From: Hofstenia miamia
Lineage: Eukaryota; Xenacoelomorpha; Acoela
DNA: 64,000 bases
Assembly: GCA_004352715.1 (NCBI GenBank)
Contig: SCFE01000037.1
Location: 2,149,512-2,213,511 of the forward strand
Direction: 5' to 3'
Positions 11,648 through 23,400 of this stretch are shown piece by piece. The notes under the pieces were generated by a model. That model ran no database searches. It had not been told where the DNA came from and worked only from the letters and a program-made list of their open reading frames with translations. Numbering within the stretch: position 1 is the stretch's first letter; every line of letters begins with the position of its first letter. The position numbers and the translations under genes were made by a program.

Positions 11648-14323
11648 AGCATTGGGTGATTGTCTCAGCTTTATTTGTCCACATGAGATCACCTCCTGCC
11701 TGGAACAAAATTATGACACAAGGATCAAGGGAGTTGATGGTCCTGTGGATCTTTTCCAGTTGGGTAGAAATGGGCTGTCCTTTTTGAAAAATGTCTTTTA
11801 TTGTTAGCTTCCTGTTGATATATATGCGTTTGGGATTTCCAACACCTAACAGTGCATCATGGGTCTCTTTATACTCTTGTGTTTGCATCACCTTGTTGAT
11901 CTCAGTGGCAGTTGATATGTAATTGATATGATCAGCAAGATGGGCAGAAACCTTTTTTCTTCCACAGTGGACTCTCCAGGACAGCAGGATCAGTGGCGTC
12001 ATCAGGCAAGAAGGTGGAATACAGAGGAGATTTTTTTTCTTGATGTTGTCTTCCAATTGGGCAAAACTTGACTTGCTCTGAAGGGAGGCTGTTCTTATAG
12101 TGACAGGATAGTTGATTTTGGCTTCTTGAATGGATTCCTAAAAAATGCTGCAGAGTCCATGGCTCTGTAAGCTTTCAATCTGAGGAGTGGTTAGGTGTAG
12201 GCAGGCTGTGGTGCACTCTATGTCCAGGGCAAGTTGTCAGCAGTGATAGTAGGAGGACCAGCTCTTCTTTGGTAAGTATCTTGGTAAAACACCATTTCAT
12301 AAGACCTAGTATGTCAACAAATCTATTGACAATTGCTGGTTTCTTGGCAAATTCGTCAGGGCAGTGCTCAATAATTAGAATTCTTTCATTATCAGTGATG
12401 GACCAAGCTGGCATGAGCTTTGGTAAGACTGTGACTCTAGCAAATTTTTCTAGGTTGACAGCTTTGATCAAGGCTTTAGTCACTGTGATACTTCTATAGC
12501 TGACGAGGATAAAAGCTCTTCCTTGTGGTAGAATTGCTCTGGTGTCTTCATCATCTGTCCCAAGACAGTGATAGGGATGATCTCACCATCCTTGGTTGCT
12601 TGTCACTGCGTTTTTGTGAGGTGACTGTATCTGCACTCTGAGTAGTTGAGGCGCTCCATGTTAAGCAAAATCTCTGTGCATGACTGGAAATTGTAATGGC
12701 CAACAAGCTCAAGGAATTGCTTCATAGAGCAGTACTTGTGACACATGAGCCAGCTGGTGCACAGGGGCGCATATTCTGAGTTGAGAGAAGGAAATTTAGT
12801 CTCAGCAGTGGCTCCCCACATATATTTCTTGAGTGTATCCAAAAAGTTTAAGTCTGAAAAGGCAACTCCTAAACAGTTCATGATCATTTATGATGGAAGA
12901 AAACCAAGGGGTTTGCTGGATCCAATGAGACAAGTGTAAAACTTCTCAAAAGATTCCATAGCTTTTTTTGATTTTCCTGGAGAAGTGGGCAACAAACAGG
13001 AGTGGAGCAGCCAATTTTTCACCTTCCAGGCAGTGGGACCAATGGCAATCTCATGAGGACACAGCTTTGTGGGTTTTTCTTGAGTTGGTTTATCCAGAGG
13101 CAGCTGAATTTGAGGATCAACAGTAAGAAAGGCGGCTAGAAACCACATAGCTCCACATGATTGGATTGCTGGCACACATTTCTCAGAGAACAACTTTTCA
13201 GAAAGGTTTTGGCAGTCTTGTGTATCATGTGATAGGTGTAACTCAGCTAAGATTCTTTCAATGGATCAGTGGTTCTGTGAAGTCAGGCTGTGAATGTTAA
13301 TTTTAGTCCACTCTGTTTCCAGACTGTGATCTGCTTTTAGGTTTGTCCATACTTCATTGATTTCTTGCAGTGTGGCTGCACTTTGTGAGAAGGCAAAGCT
13401 GACATGGAGATCAGATACAGTAGAGAGGCTGGGCAAGCTGATGTTAATCAACTCCAGAGACTGAGCCTGAATACATGCATCAATGATTAAATGAGTGTCA
13501 ACCACAAGATGGTGCATGGGGATCTTTTTGCACATGAGCAGGTCTGTATAGATAATCTTTGTGGCCAAAATGAGGTGAGTGTTATACATACTCATGGGCC
13601 TGTAGGAGCTGCTGAATAAGACTGTAAAGTTTTCCATGTGGAAGTGTAAGTTCTCAACTTTGTCCAGAATGGTATCTTGGTACTCCTCCTTTAGAAACAT
13701 GACTAAGCATATCTCCTCCACCTTAGCAAGTTGATAAGTGATTTCAATCTTTTCCATAATCTTCAGGTGAGTTACCTCATTTACGTGAAGGAGTAAACAA
13801 TTAACAGGTTGTCAAAGTTGATGTTGACACACTCAAATATCTTGATTTTTTCTTTGCTGTTTAAAAGTTGGCACAGGTGGGACTGGTTGAAGTCTTTGTT
13901 GAACATAGTGTGGATGGTGCTTCACCAATAGGGTCTTGCCATGCCAGCTAACATCTTGGAGTCATAGCAAATGATAGCATTGATTTTGGGCCTACACTCT
14001 GCATCAATGATAAAGGGGATAACGTTGACGGAACAAGTTAGATCTTTGGTGTTAAAAGTCCATCACAGCATATTTCTAGTTTCCTCTGATAGATTGTCAT
14101 GAACTAAACAAACTGCCTTTTGTGTAGTGATGAAGTACAGATGTAGAATCTCATCTCCAACCTTAGATGTCTTTGCTTTTTGTTCCTCTGCTTTTTGGGA
14201 TTTAACACTAGTCAAATCACAGGAGGAAGGACTGGGATTAGGAGGGGGTTTTGAGTCAACTTGGGACGGGGTTATGATTTTTAGTTGGGCAAAAGGCACT
14301 CTAAGCTCCTTGGAGTCCCACAC
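11634..14323 (-). pseudogene. ORF3 of element A, main part (unknown protein, broken)
   Basis: Extra coding region downstream of integrase, read right to left in several frames. It corresponds block by block to ORF3 of B and C: N-terminal LHLYFI..SEETRN (about 14080-14160), STIHTMFNKDF (about 13890-13925), LVVDTHLIIDACIQAQSLE (about 13450-13505), WKVKNWLLHSCLLPTSPGK (about 12975-13035), KKYMWGATAETKF (12791-12830), LMKWCFTKILTKEELVLL (about 12245-12300) and a final ILFQAGGDLMWTNKAET (about 11655-11715). I recognise no enzyme motif, signal peptide or membrane span. In-frame stops and frameshifts separate the blocks. Position corresponds to env of retroviruses, but no Env feature is seen. The function is unknown. 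Confidence 0.72.
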
Positions 14324-14716
14324 ATAGAGTTGTTTCCATGCTTAGTTGTCTGAGGTCTGCTCCTGCTCAGAGGGTTGTCTCCAAGCATAGTCATGGGAAG
14401 TCTGCTCCCAAGGAGAGAGTTGTCTCCCCTCATAGTGGTGGCTGCTACTACTGGAGTCCTCTACTGGACATTCTTGCTTTTGTGAGGTGCTTTCATCTAC
14501 TTGTCTCAGATTTGTTGTTCAATTTGTCTTGTCTCACGGGTTCATCATTCATTGCACACAGCATCTGGCTGGTGGGTGATTTTCTGATCTTTTCATGGTT
14601 ACTAAACAAAGATATAAGATTAAGGTCCCAATCCTGGGTATTTAAATGATCTAAATATCTCTGATTTCTAGCTTTTCATTTAGACAAAACATGTGTAAGG
14701 ATCGTCTTCCTCCCAT

Positions 14717-14815
14717 TACTGAGGTTATCATAATATTCAATCTCTTTTACACCATCTTCCTCACATTCAGTGAGGTTATCATAATATTCAATCTCATTTA
14801 CACCATCATCAATGA
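14717..14815 (-). repeat. 54-bp tandem duplication in the integrase-ORF3 linker of A
   Basis: GAGGTTATCATAATATTCAA..TTTACACCATC occurs at about 14721 and 14775, period 54 (in frame). On the minus strand each unit encodes DGV.EIEYYDNL, an acidic motif matching EKYDNLTSFSEDEF at the same place in element B. It is the acidic linker after integrase, duplicated once. Confidence 0.75.
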
Positions 14816-14879
14816 GAGAAAACTCATTGTTACTGTTGATGACTGCATTATGTATATCTTTAATAGTTTGCCTAAGTTG

Positions 14880-17800
14880 CTGAAAATGGGCAACTTTACC
14901 ATTATCTAGTAAGTACTGGTGATGATCTCATACTTTTGTTATAGTAAAAGGTCCTTGCCAATTGGTGGCAAGCTTTTGTACTTGATTGGCATCAGTAATC
15001 TGATGGGGAAAGTAAGCAAAGACAGAATCTCCTCACTTGTGTGGTTCACTGTACAATTTTTTATTTAAGTTCCTTTTCTGGTGAATAACTGACTGTTTGG
15101 TGTTCCAGTAGATAATGAGATGTACTTCCTGAAATTCCTGTAGCATCTGGTTCATGAAATTCTCCAAGGTAGGCTCATTGTAGTGTGGGAACATGATGGA
15201 TAGTGGTGTGCTTGCCTTGTGGCCAAACATAGCCTTAAAAGGGCTCACTTTGGTGGTAGAGTGGACAGCTGTGTTGTAGAAGAATTCTACTGCCTCTATT
15301 ACTCATCTCCAATTTCTGCTGGCAGCTTGGGCTAAGGCTACCCTAATCAACTTAATGATAGTGAGATTGAGTTGCTCAATGACACCATTTGATTGCAGAT
15401 GCCACATGGTGGTGAAGTTGTGCACTATTTCCAGTTCCTTCATATGGGTGGCCATCAGGTTATTCTCAAATTGAGGACAGGTCAGAAACCAATTGTTCCA
15501 TAGGTCTGAGTTTGAAGATCCACTCCTTTATGATCTTTTCTCTGATGACTTCAGCTGTAGTGTTGTCAAGCAGAATGAGTCTCACATATTTTGTGAAATG
15601 GTCTATCAGGACCAAAAGGTACTGGAATCCCTCTTCATCCCTCAACAATTTCTCTATGTCCATATGGACTACTTCATTAGTTCTTTCAGCAACCCAACTG
15701 TGGAGCTTGGCTCTCTGTTCTGGAAAGTGTCTGGCTCCCTGAAGCAGGCATGCTTCACACTTGTCTATTACATCTTGAATGGTAGCTCTTATACCTATGG
15801 TAACATATCAAGCATTAAAAGTTTGCTTGGTCTGGATAATTCGGAGGTGACTGCATTCATGGATCTTCTAGACAAGATCCCTCTTAAAGTACTCTGGAAT
15901 TGCCAGACAATTGTTTCAGCTGTGTTTATAATGAAGTCCAGCGTCAGTGACCTTCCAATGGTAATGTTGGAAATACCTTTTGGCAATGTCACTTATAGTG
16001 CAATTAGGATTGTTCACTTTGTAGATGATTTCTGATAAGATTTTATTGTGTAGTTGATGGACAGCAATTTCCTTCTCTGATATCTCTTCCTTTACCACAA
16101 TGGGGAGGATTACTTTTCCATTCCAATCAGCATTAATGTCACAAAGAAGCTTGTAATCACATGCTGGGATAAACCTGAAAGGAGTCTTCTTACCAGGTGG
16201 CTTTCAGAGGTCTCTCTCATAACTAGGAAGAGTGGTAAAGTAATCTGCATTGAGATGTAATCTCCCTGGACAGTGGGTGATCATAAAGGTGAAGTCACTT
16301 AAATATTCTAACCATTGGGTGATGATGTTCAATTTGTTCCCAGAAAACTTTAGGAGTGATGCTAGTGCGGAGTTATCAGTGCAAACAACAAACTGATGAC
16401 CTAAGATGAAGAATCAAAACATCTTCAGACTCTCAACAAGCACTAGCATCTCAGATTTCATTGCTCTATAATTTAGCTTGGCATTTCAGAGCTTCTGGCT
16501 AAAGTACTGCACTGGACTTTCCTAACCATTGATAATCTGGCTTAAGACACCACTGATGGTGACAGAGCTCGCATCACAGTCGACTATAAACTCCTTGGTG
16601 TAGTCAGGCGTATTCAAACTTGGGATCTGTCTTAGTTCCTGTTTCACAGAATCCAGCTCCTCTTGTTCAGCCCAGGTCCAATAGAAATTGGTGTTCTTTC
16701 AGAGCAAATTAGATATGTGCTTAGTTCAGTTGGCTAGTTTGGGAATGAATGAGCCATAATAGTTTAAAAAGCCAATCAAGTGTTGGACATCCCTGTGAGA
16801 GCATGGAGTCTCAATGCAATCAAGATGGTCTTTCATGTCGTTTTTATTGAGATCTTTCTGGGTTCAATCTCCTTCCCAAGAAAATAACTCATTGTGAAAT
16901 GAGTGAACACTTATTTCTATTGACCCAGAATCCAGAGTTGTACAAGATCTTAAGAGTGTGACCCAACTTATCTAAATGATCAGAGAATGTGTGTCCAGCA
17001 ATGAGGATATCATCCATATACACTCTGATCCCTGGTTCAAGAACATTGGCCCCATTCTGTAGTACACACGTGACATAATTCTGAAAAGTAGCCAGAGCAT
17101 TACAAAGCCTGAAGGCCATGTATTTCCACTTGAAAAGGCCATACAGCATGATAAAAGCAGTTTTCAGGATGTTGGCAGGCTTCATAGGTATCTGCCAATA
17201 GGTTTACAGAGATCTAAGCATGAGAACAAACTGTACTTGCTGGCATTGTATAAAAGATCATTGATGCAAGGTAGTGGATATGCATCTTTGATGGTGATAT
17301 TGTTCAATTGTTGAAAGTCAACGCAAGGGCAGTACTTCTCACCTTGGTGGATAAATACCATAGATGCCACATACAGGCTGTTGCTGTTCTGAATGATCCA
17401 ATAAGGTTGCTGAGGATCTGTTCATATTCTGCTTGTAAATTCTTGGGTACTCTTCAAACTGGCAACCAAATGGGACCATCACTCTTGGTTTTGATAGTGT
17501 GGTGTTCCCCAATGGCCTTACCAACACTAATAGATCCATAATTGAACACATCAAAAGAGCAGATAGTGCATCACGTTCTTGTGGGCTCAGGTGCCCATGA
17601 GTCTTCTCATTGACAACTGGGATCTGGACTGGATCCCTGGGTTCACTCAGATCATGAATAGCAGTGAGGACAGGTAAACAGGCAGCTGCTTTAAGTTCAA
17701 GTCAGACCAGAGTCACAATGATAGATAGCTTGGTTGGATCCATTCAGATCAGGCATGTGGAACTATTAAGCACAGTAACATAAGTCTTGCCACAGGAGAC

Positions 17801-17912
17801 ATGACAGAGGTCTGGAGAAAGATGTAGACCATGAAGGCATCTTCCCCTTTGTCCCAAAATCATGACATCCCCCTCATAAGGAGAGTTCATAGTGACGGCA
17901 ACTGATTGCCAG
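14880..17912 (-). pseudogene. Pol remnant of element A: RT, RNase H, integrase
   Basis: Continues the protease from the other side of element B. RT is visible from about 17400 to 16890: IKDAYPLPCINDLLYNAS, SCLDLC, WKYMAFRLCNALATFQ and the catalytic box YMDD near 17010. RNase H follows (about 16700-16260), including TDNSAL near 16370. Integrase covers about 16100-14930: CX2C of the HHCC finger near 15750, first catalytic Asp in HMDIEKLL near 15660, then the second Asp segment with a damaged GPQFE, and MSPFKAMFG near 15245. Frameshifts and stops occur throughout. Once needed for reverse transcription and insertion, it is no longer functional. Confidence 0.85.
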
Positions 17913-18778
17913 TGTAGAGTTGCTCGGGGATTTTGTTGATTTTATTCTTTTAAAACTTTACTTTGTATTATTATGTCACTATGACATTAGTAGCTATTTT
18001 CGATCTTAGGTTACTATTGCTAGTTTGATGTCCCCTTGATGGTGCTTATTATTGCTCAAATTTAATTTTGTGAGGGAAAAGAATTCAATCATGCTAAACT
18101 ACATTGACATCTGATTATTGTAAACAAAGGCAGGTAATAGTTAAACATTTGTATAAAACCTGAGGAAAATGTAGCAATAGCTGAATAGATTTTATCTACT
18201 CTCAACTGCCGTCTTTACCATTGTATTTTCTATTTATTTATTATCATTGTGAAACTTATTGCTTAAGATCAGCAACAATTTGGGAGTGCTTTCACTAGCA
18301 TGGGGCGACAAGTTGCTTCTGGGGGTCTGTTGATTACCCAGTCCAAATTGTGGACTCATTAAGTTATGTATACGGTTATGTATANNNNNNNNNNNNNNNN
18401 NNNNNNNNNNNNNNNNNNNNNNNNNNNNNNNNNNNNNNNNNNNNNNNNNNNNNNNNNNNNNNNNNNNNNNNNNNNNNNNNNNNNNNNNNNNNNNNNNNNN
18501 NNNNNNNNNNNNNNNNNNNNNNNNNNNNNNNNNNNNNNNNNNNNNNNNNNNNNNNNNNNNNNNNNNNNNNNNGCTGGAAGCCATAGGAATTGGTCATCTT
18601 GGATGTTACCTAAAGTAGTTTTGTTACTTGGATGAATTATGAATGTTACATCTATAAGTTATAAATTCTATGTTATTCTTTTTCCTGGAATCGTGGCTGT
18701 TCTGTAAACGCTATTCAAACCTTCTGCAGAGTCAATTAAGTTTCTAGTTAAGTTTCCCTACCAGCCCATGATTCTACA
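17913..18778 (+). mobile_element. 5' LTR of element B (with N gap)
   Basis: Starts TGTAGAGT and ends TGATTCTACA. It is parallel to the 3' LTR copy (28726 onward), sharing GGGATTTTGTTGATTTTATTC, CTGTCTTTACCATTGTATTTTC and GTTTCCCTACCAGCC. A gap of 188 N (18385-18572) hides the middle. The sequence missing here is probably the one at 30021-30270, because both follow GGTTATGTATA. Confidence 0.85.
18152..18158 (+). promoter_or_regulatory. TATA-box candidate in B 5' LTR
   Basis: TATAAAA, about 240 bp into the LTR, conserved at the same place in the 3' LTR (28965-28971) with the same context GTATAAAACCTGAGGAAAATG. Position suits the core promoter of the U3 region. Confidence 0.5.
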
Positions 18779-18796
18779 TGGCGACCATGACAGGAC
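18779..18796 (+). other. Primer-binding site of element B
   Basis: TGGCGACCATGACAGGAC directly follows the LTR end TCTACA. TGG pairs with a tRNA CCA end. It matches a tRNA-Trp-type PBS only in part (TGG.GACC..GAC), so the primer tRNA is not certain. A PBS in this position is expected for every LTR element. Confidence 0.6.
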
Positions 18797-19200
18797 GCTG
18801 ACATGATAACTGTTTAATCTTGTTGTTTTCTTTTGATGGTTTGGTTGTTAGTTGGCTTTTTGTTCTGGTGTGTATCAGCTGGGATAGTTGTTTCCCCTGA
18901 TTGCTGTGAGACTTCAGAGAAAGTTACCTATCAATGTATTCATTAACTTCCTCACCCTTGAAGGATGGCGACGAAGCCTTTAGCATTTCTTATTTGGCTG
19001 ATGTCAACTGTTAAATTTCTTGTTTGTTTTACTTTTTACTAGTGCTTTTATACGTTGGATTTATTACCAAGTACTGCCGTGTTTGTTTCTCCCTTTTTGG
19101 TCTGTTAATCACTGTTACCCCTTTTAGTGTGCTTTTCATTTGTGTGTGTGGGAGTGCTCCCCATTGTCAGTTCTAGAAATTATTGTTCTCTAAAAGTCTA

Positions 19201-21204
19201 ATGGATTCTAATTGTACTGTTGTTTATTCTCCTACTTTTGGGACTTCTCCAATTAGGAGTGTCCCCTGTGCAAGCGTTGGTAACCAGGACGTTACTCCTT
19301 GCACTGTTGGATCGTTATTAACTTTTTCTCGACCTGCTTCTCCCACTCCAATTACCCAAAGGATGGATCAGAATGCCTCAACCCTCCCTTATAGTGATCC
19401 AAATGCAATGAGTCCAGCATTTCATCNNNNNNTACTGTTGTTTATTCTCCTACTTTTGGGACTTCTCCAATTAGGAGTGTCCCCTTTGCAAGCATTGGTA
19501 ACCAGGACGTTACTTCTTGCACCATTGGATTGTTACTTACTTTTTCTCACCTGTTTCTCCTACTCCAATTACCCAAAGGATGGATCAGAACACCTCAACT
19601 CTCCCTTATAGTGATCCAAATGCAATGAGTCCAGCATTTCATCGAAATTTGCGTTATATCTTGAACACCCAAAATGCTCCTCCAATCCCCCTTTGCCCTC
19701 GCAGTTATGCTAGTGGTAATGAGCAGTCTACGCCTCAGATTGATGTGCACCTTGCGGAGATTGAGCACTTGAAGGAAGCATTGTCACAACAGGTAGCTCT
19801 TAGGATGGAGAGCAAAAGTCAAGTAGAGTCTCTCCAGGCTGAAATTAACACCCAACATGTGGCCTATCAAAGAATGGAGTGCCAGATGCTTGAATCAACT
19901 ATTGCGCTAGAATTACAAATACATGAGCTGAAGGGTGCCGTAAACAACTCACACCACCAAGAGGAGGCTTTGTCTCAACACCATGACGAGTATGTTACTC
20001 ATGCTGCATTAAACAAAGCTTTGGATGAATTAGCTGAGAGGATCATCAGCCGAGTAGTTCAGCTAGTGGGTGCCAATCAACCTCCTCTAGATGTTCCTTT
20101 GTGTGGAGGGTCTTCTTCTATACCTTGTTCCACTAGTCCTTCACACAGTCAACCTACTTTCACTCAGGCGGCTCTTACTCAAGTATCCACGCTAACTACT
20201 GGAGCCACTCCTCAAACAGGATATGTCCAGTCATTACCTGATCCGGTGAGCACCGTGGTCATTCCTGCATTCAAGGAACAACATGTGAGCGATACTAGTC
20301 CGTTCACTGAAAAATCCGGCACTAAAAATCAGCCAAGATATCACGATTCGATTCTTCCTCTTGAGTCCAATGGACAGGTACAATTATTTAGCAAGCACTC
20401 TGTTCTGCCTAAATTCACTGGGCAAATTGATGCCATGTTGCAGTCTTTTGACAAATGGTTTTTCTTGTTTGAACTGACCATGAAACAGCACAAAAATTTG
20501 CAGGAGTCAGCCGTCTCCAGTTCCCCTTATATCTTAGCAGATTGGCATACAATCAATACATGATGCTTGATCACAACATCAAAACTGACTACCAGCTATT
20601 GGTGGGCTTCTCTGAGGATCATTATCAAGCACCGCACATCAAACATCAGTATAAGACATTATTGTGTGACATGTCTTATAAATTCGGTGACGATATTCGC
20701 AATTATATTACCCAGGTCGAACATTTGTTTTGTTTGAGTAGTCTTTCCAGAGAATATTCTAAGCACGATCTATTCTCTTACATCTGCTGAGGGTTTCCTT
20801 CATGGATCAGAAACTGGCTGGAAGTTCAATGCGATCCTGAGGATAGCCTCCACGAGATCATCTGCAAAGCCATTAGTGTGGTTTATATGCTCCAGAATTC
20901 TCAACGCATCAATAACAATATCACTAGTTTTTCTGGTGTGTCTGGAATGAAGAGTTTTGAGCCTAGGAAGCCCGCAGTTGTCAAAAAGGTGTTCGACTTA
21001 TCATTGGTAAGATGCTACACTTGCAGGGAAAAAGGGCATCTTAAATCTCAGTGCAAGGCGAAAGTGCAGCTTATCGCTGATGGCAAAGGTTTCATTATCA
21101 AAGAGCCACAAACTATTGAAAACACCGCGTTGGCGTTGTTGTGTGTTGACAATCTCATTGACTTGGAACCCGATCAACCAACTACATCTTCAGATTTAAA
21201 TTAA
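19201..21204 (+). pseudogene. gag of element B
   Basis: Structural protein that forms the particle and packages RNA. The start is the ATG at 19201 (MDSNCTVVY), matching MDMDFSISC of A gag. A Ser/Thr/Pro-rich head is followed by a heptad-like coiled-coil segment (about 19750-19960), then the capsid-like domain (VLPKFTGQIDAMLQSF, YNQYMMLD, about 20400-20780), and a nucleocapsid knuckle CX2CX4HX4C (CYTCREKGHLKSQC, 21012-21053). A frameshift at about 20545 and a TGA at 20788-20790 break it. A 6-N gap at 19427-19432 is flanked by two near-identical copies of about 210 bp (19217-19426, 19433-19642), probably allelic contigs. It ends with TAA at 21202-21204 right after a slippery site. Confidence 0.85.
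21195..21201 (+). promoter_or_regulatory. -1 ribosomal frameshift site between gag and pol (B)
   Basis: Heptamer T-TTA-AAT in the gag frame, immediately before the gag stop TAA. A -1 slip places ribosomes in the frame that reads KLIRALPP into protease, which is open through the junction. Element A has the identical heptamer in the identical place. Confidence 0.7.
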
Positions 21205-21710
21205 TTAGAGCACTGCCTCCCATCAAATGTGTGCAACAGGTCTTGGTCATTACCCAGCTAATAAGGAAGAATTTAATACCTGTTGAAATGAATGGTAATA
21301 TTTTTAATGCCACAGTAGATACTGGAGCCACAGCCTCCATAATCAGTGACGAGTGTTGTAAAGAGTTATGTTTAAATCGAGATTCATTGGATCCCTCCAG
21401 TGCAAAGCTTATTGATGCTTCTGGAAACCCTCTTTCTCTGAAAGGAAAGTTAAAGGATGCCTCAATCAAAATTCATGCAGAGCCCTTTGAAGTAGACCTC
21501 TTGGTAATAGACATATCAAATCATCGTCTCCAGTATGATCTCATCTTGGGAAATGATTTTTTGGAGCAAAACTCTTGTGTTATTGACTTCAAAAATAATA
21601 CGATTTCTATTAAAGACCAAGAAGCAACGCAATTGGCTACGATCCCTGAGAAGGAAGTCATTTTTAACTTGGAAGAACCCATATTTCTCGAACCCAAGCA
21701 TTGGACTTGA
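21205..21710 (+). pseudogene. Aspartic protease of element B (start of pol)
   Basis: Retropepsin that processes Gag-Pol. The catalytic motif DTGA begins at 21318 within ATVDTGATASIIS, and the second family signature appears as LQYDLILGNDFL (about 21525-21560). It is entered by -1 frameshift from gag and has no initiator of its own. The core is intact. A TGA at 21708-21710 cuts the frame before RT, and the frame reopens directly after it. Element A shows DMGA at the same site, a catalytic-motif change. Confidence 0.87.
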
Positions 21711-22855
21711 GTTGCTGTATCTTCTGATGCTAGTATTGATGGGAACATCATAATCTCAGGGCAGAGAGGTAAATATGTACGTGGAATATCTTTTTCACCA
21801 GATTTATGCAGAGTGACAAGAGGGAAAACATATGTCACTGTTCTAAATGGAGCAACTTCCTCTGTCAAGATTGGAGTTTCCCAATTGCAGTTAGTAGGAG
21901 TGCTGGTCAGAGTTGAAAATATCCCAGTCACTTGTTTACTGATATGTACCGCTGTTCACGATCTAGAAGATCCTGTAAGTCCAGTGAAAGTACTGACAGT
22001 CACCGAAAGTTCTCATCTGCACCTCAATCAAAGAGAGAGAAAGTCTTTGGTCTCTTTACTTTATAGTAAGCACGGTGTGTTTAACTACAGTACAATTAGT
22101 GTTGGTCAAGCATTAGGTGAGGAGCACACAATTGAACTGAAACATGATCAACCAATTAGGTTACCAGTACTCCATGTACCAGAAAATTTGAAACCTGAAT
22201 ATGAGAAGATCTTGAGTGACTTGATCAAGAGTGGAATAATACAAGGAAGTAACAGCCCTTACACTGCTCCCACTGTATTTATTTGCCAAGGTGAGAAGTA
22301 TCAGCTGTGCATTGATTTTCGTAGGCTGAATGATATAATGATTAAGGACGCGTATCCCCTGCCAAGGATAGAAGATCTCCTTTACGATGCCAGTAAATAT
22401 AAATTTTTCTCATGCCTAGACTTATGCAAAGCTTACTGGCAGGTACCTATGCGCCCTTCTGACATCTCAAAGACCGCCTTCATTACCCCTTATGGGTTAT
22501 ATGAATGGAAGTATATGGTCTTTGGCTTATGCAATGCGCCAGCTACATTCCAGAGATATGTCACTAAAGTCCTTAAAGATGGTGCAAACCTTCTTGAGCC
22601 CGGCATCTCGGCGTATATAGACGACATCTTAGTTGCAAGTAACACTTTCGAAGAACATTTAGATAAGCTCGGTTGAACCTTGGATCTATTGCAAAAAGCC
22701 AGACTTAAAGTTAACGGAATGAAGTGTGTGTTAGTTCAGACAAAGGTAATTTTTCTTGGCTGTGTAGTCGAACCCAGAAAAATCTCGATAAAAAACAATG
22801 CTAAAGATTTCTTAGATAAGATTGAAATGCCATGGACCTGGACGTTCAGTGATTA
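21711..22855 (+). pseudogene. Reverse transcriptase of element B
   Basis: RNA-directed DNA polymerase domain of pol, in the protease frame. Motifs in order: LIKSGIIQGSNSPYTAP (about 22215-22270), CIDFRRLND (about 22309), PLPRIEDLLYDAS, SCLDLCKAYWQVPM (about 22411-22452), FGLCNAPATFQ (about 22520-22552), and catalytic YIDD at 22614-22625. A TGA at 22674-22676 interrupts the thumb region. Near 22850 the frame shifts by one before RNase H. The polymerase active site itself looks intact. Confidence 0.9.
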
Positions 22856-23400
22856 ATGGGCTTCCTCAATTATTATGGGATGTTCATCCCGGATCTTGCT
22901 GATAAAACAAGAATGATTTCGAATTTATTAAAAAAGTCAGTCTACTTTAAATGGACGTGGCAGGAACAAGAGGCTCTCGACGGCATAAAGACAGAACTCA
23001 AAAAGATACCATCTTTGAACACTCCTGATTATGCTAAAGACTTTATAATCGATTGTGATGCCAGTGCTGTTGCTATTATCAGTATCCTGAGTCAGGACAT
23101 AAATGGAGTTGAAAGTCCTGTGCAGTACTTCAGTAGAAAACTCAGAGCTTCAGAGAAGAACTATGGCACAACTAAGTGTGAGATGCTTGCATTAGTCGAA
23201 TCCTTGAAGAAATTCCGCTATTTTATACTTGGCTGTAAATTCACTGTGTGAACCAACAACAGCGCCCTTGCTTGGTTAAAGAAATTTAGTGGCAATAAAT
23301 CAAATATTGTTGCAAGATGGATTGAATACTTAAATGATTTCTCCTTCACCATTAAACATCGCCCTGGCCAACTCCACTTGAACGCTGATTATTGGACGGC
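22856..23400 (+). pseudogene. RNase H domain of element B
   Basis: Degrades RNA in the RNA-DNA hybrid. It starts with the connection segment GFLNYYGMFIPDLADKT, then shows IIDCDASAVAI (catalytic Asp, about 23050-23075), YFSRKLRASEKNY with the second acidic cluster KCEMLALVES, and TNNSALAWLKKF. A TGA at 23249-23251 sits where related elements have Arg or Cys before TD/TNNSAL. Element C has a TGA at the same codon (49858-49860). Confidence 0.85.

Noticed and set aside
14338-14909. Plus-strand ORFs of 103 and 72 codons
   Set aside because: They overlap the acidic linker and ORF3 start of element A on the other strand and contain its tandem repeat.
15493-16035. 180-codon plus-strand ORF
   Set aside because: It is the antisense shadow of the element A integrase, which reads on the minus strand with recognisable motifs.
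21521-21931. 136-codon minus-strand ORF
   Set aside because: Shadow of the element B protease-RT region.
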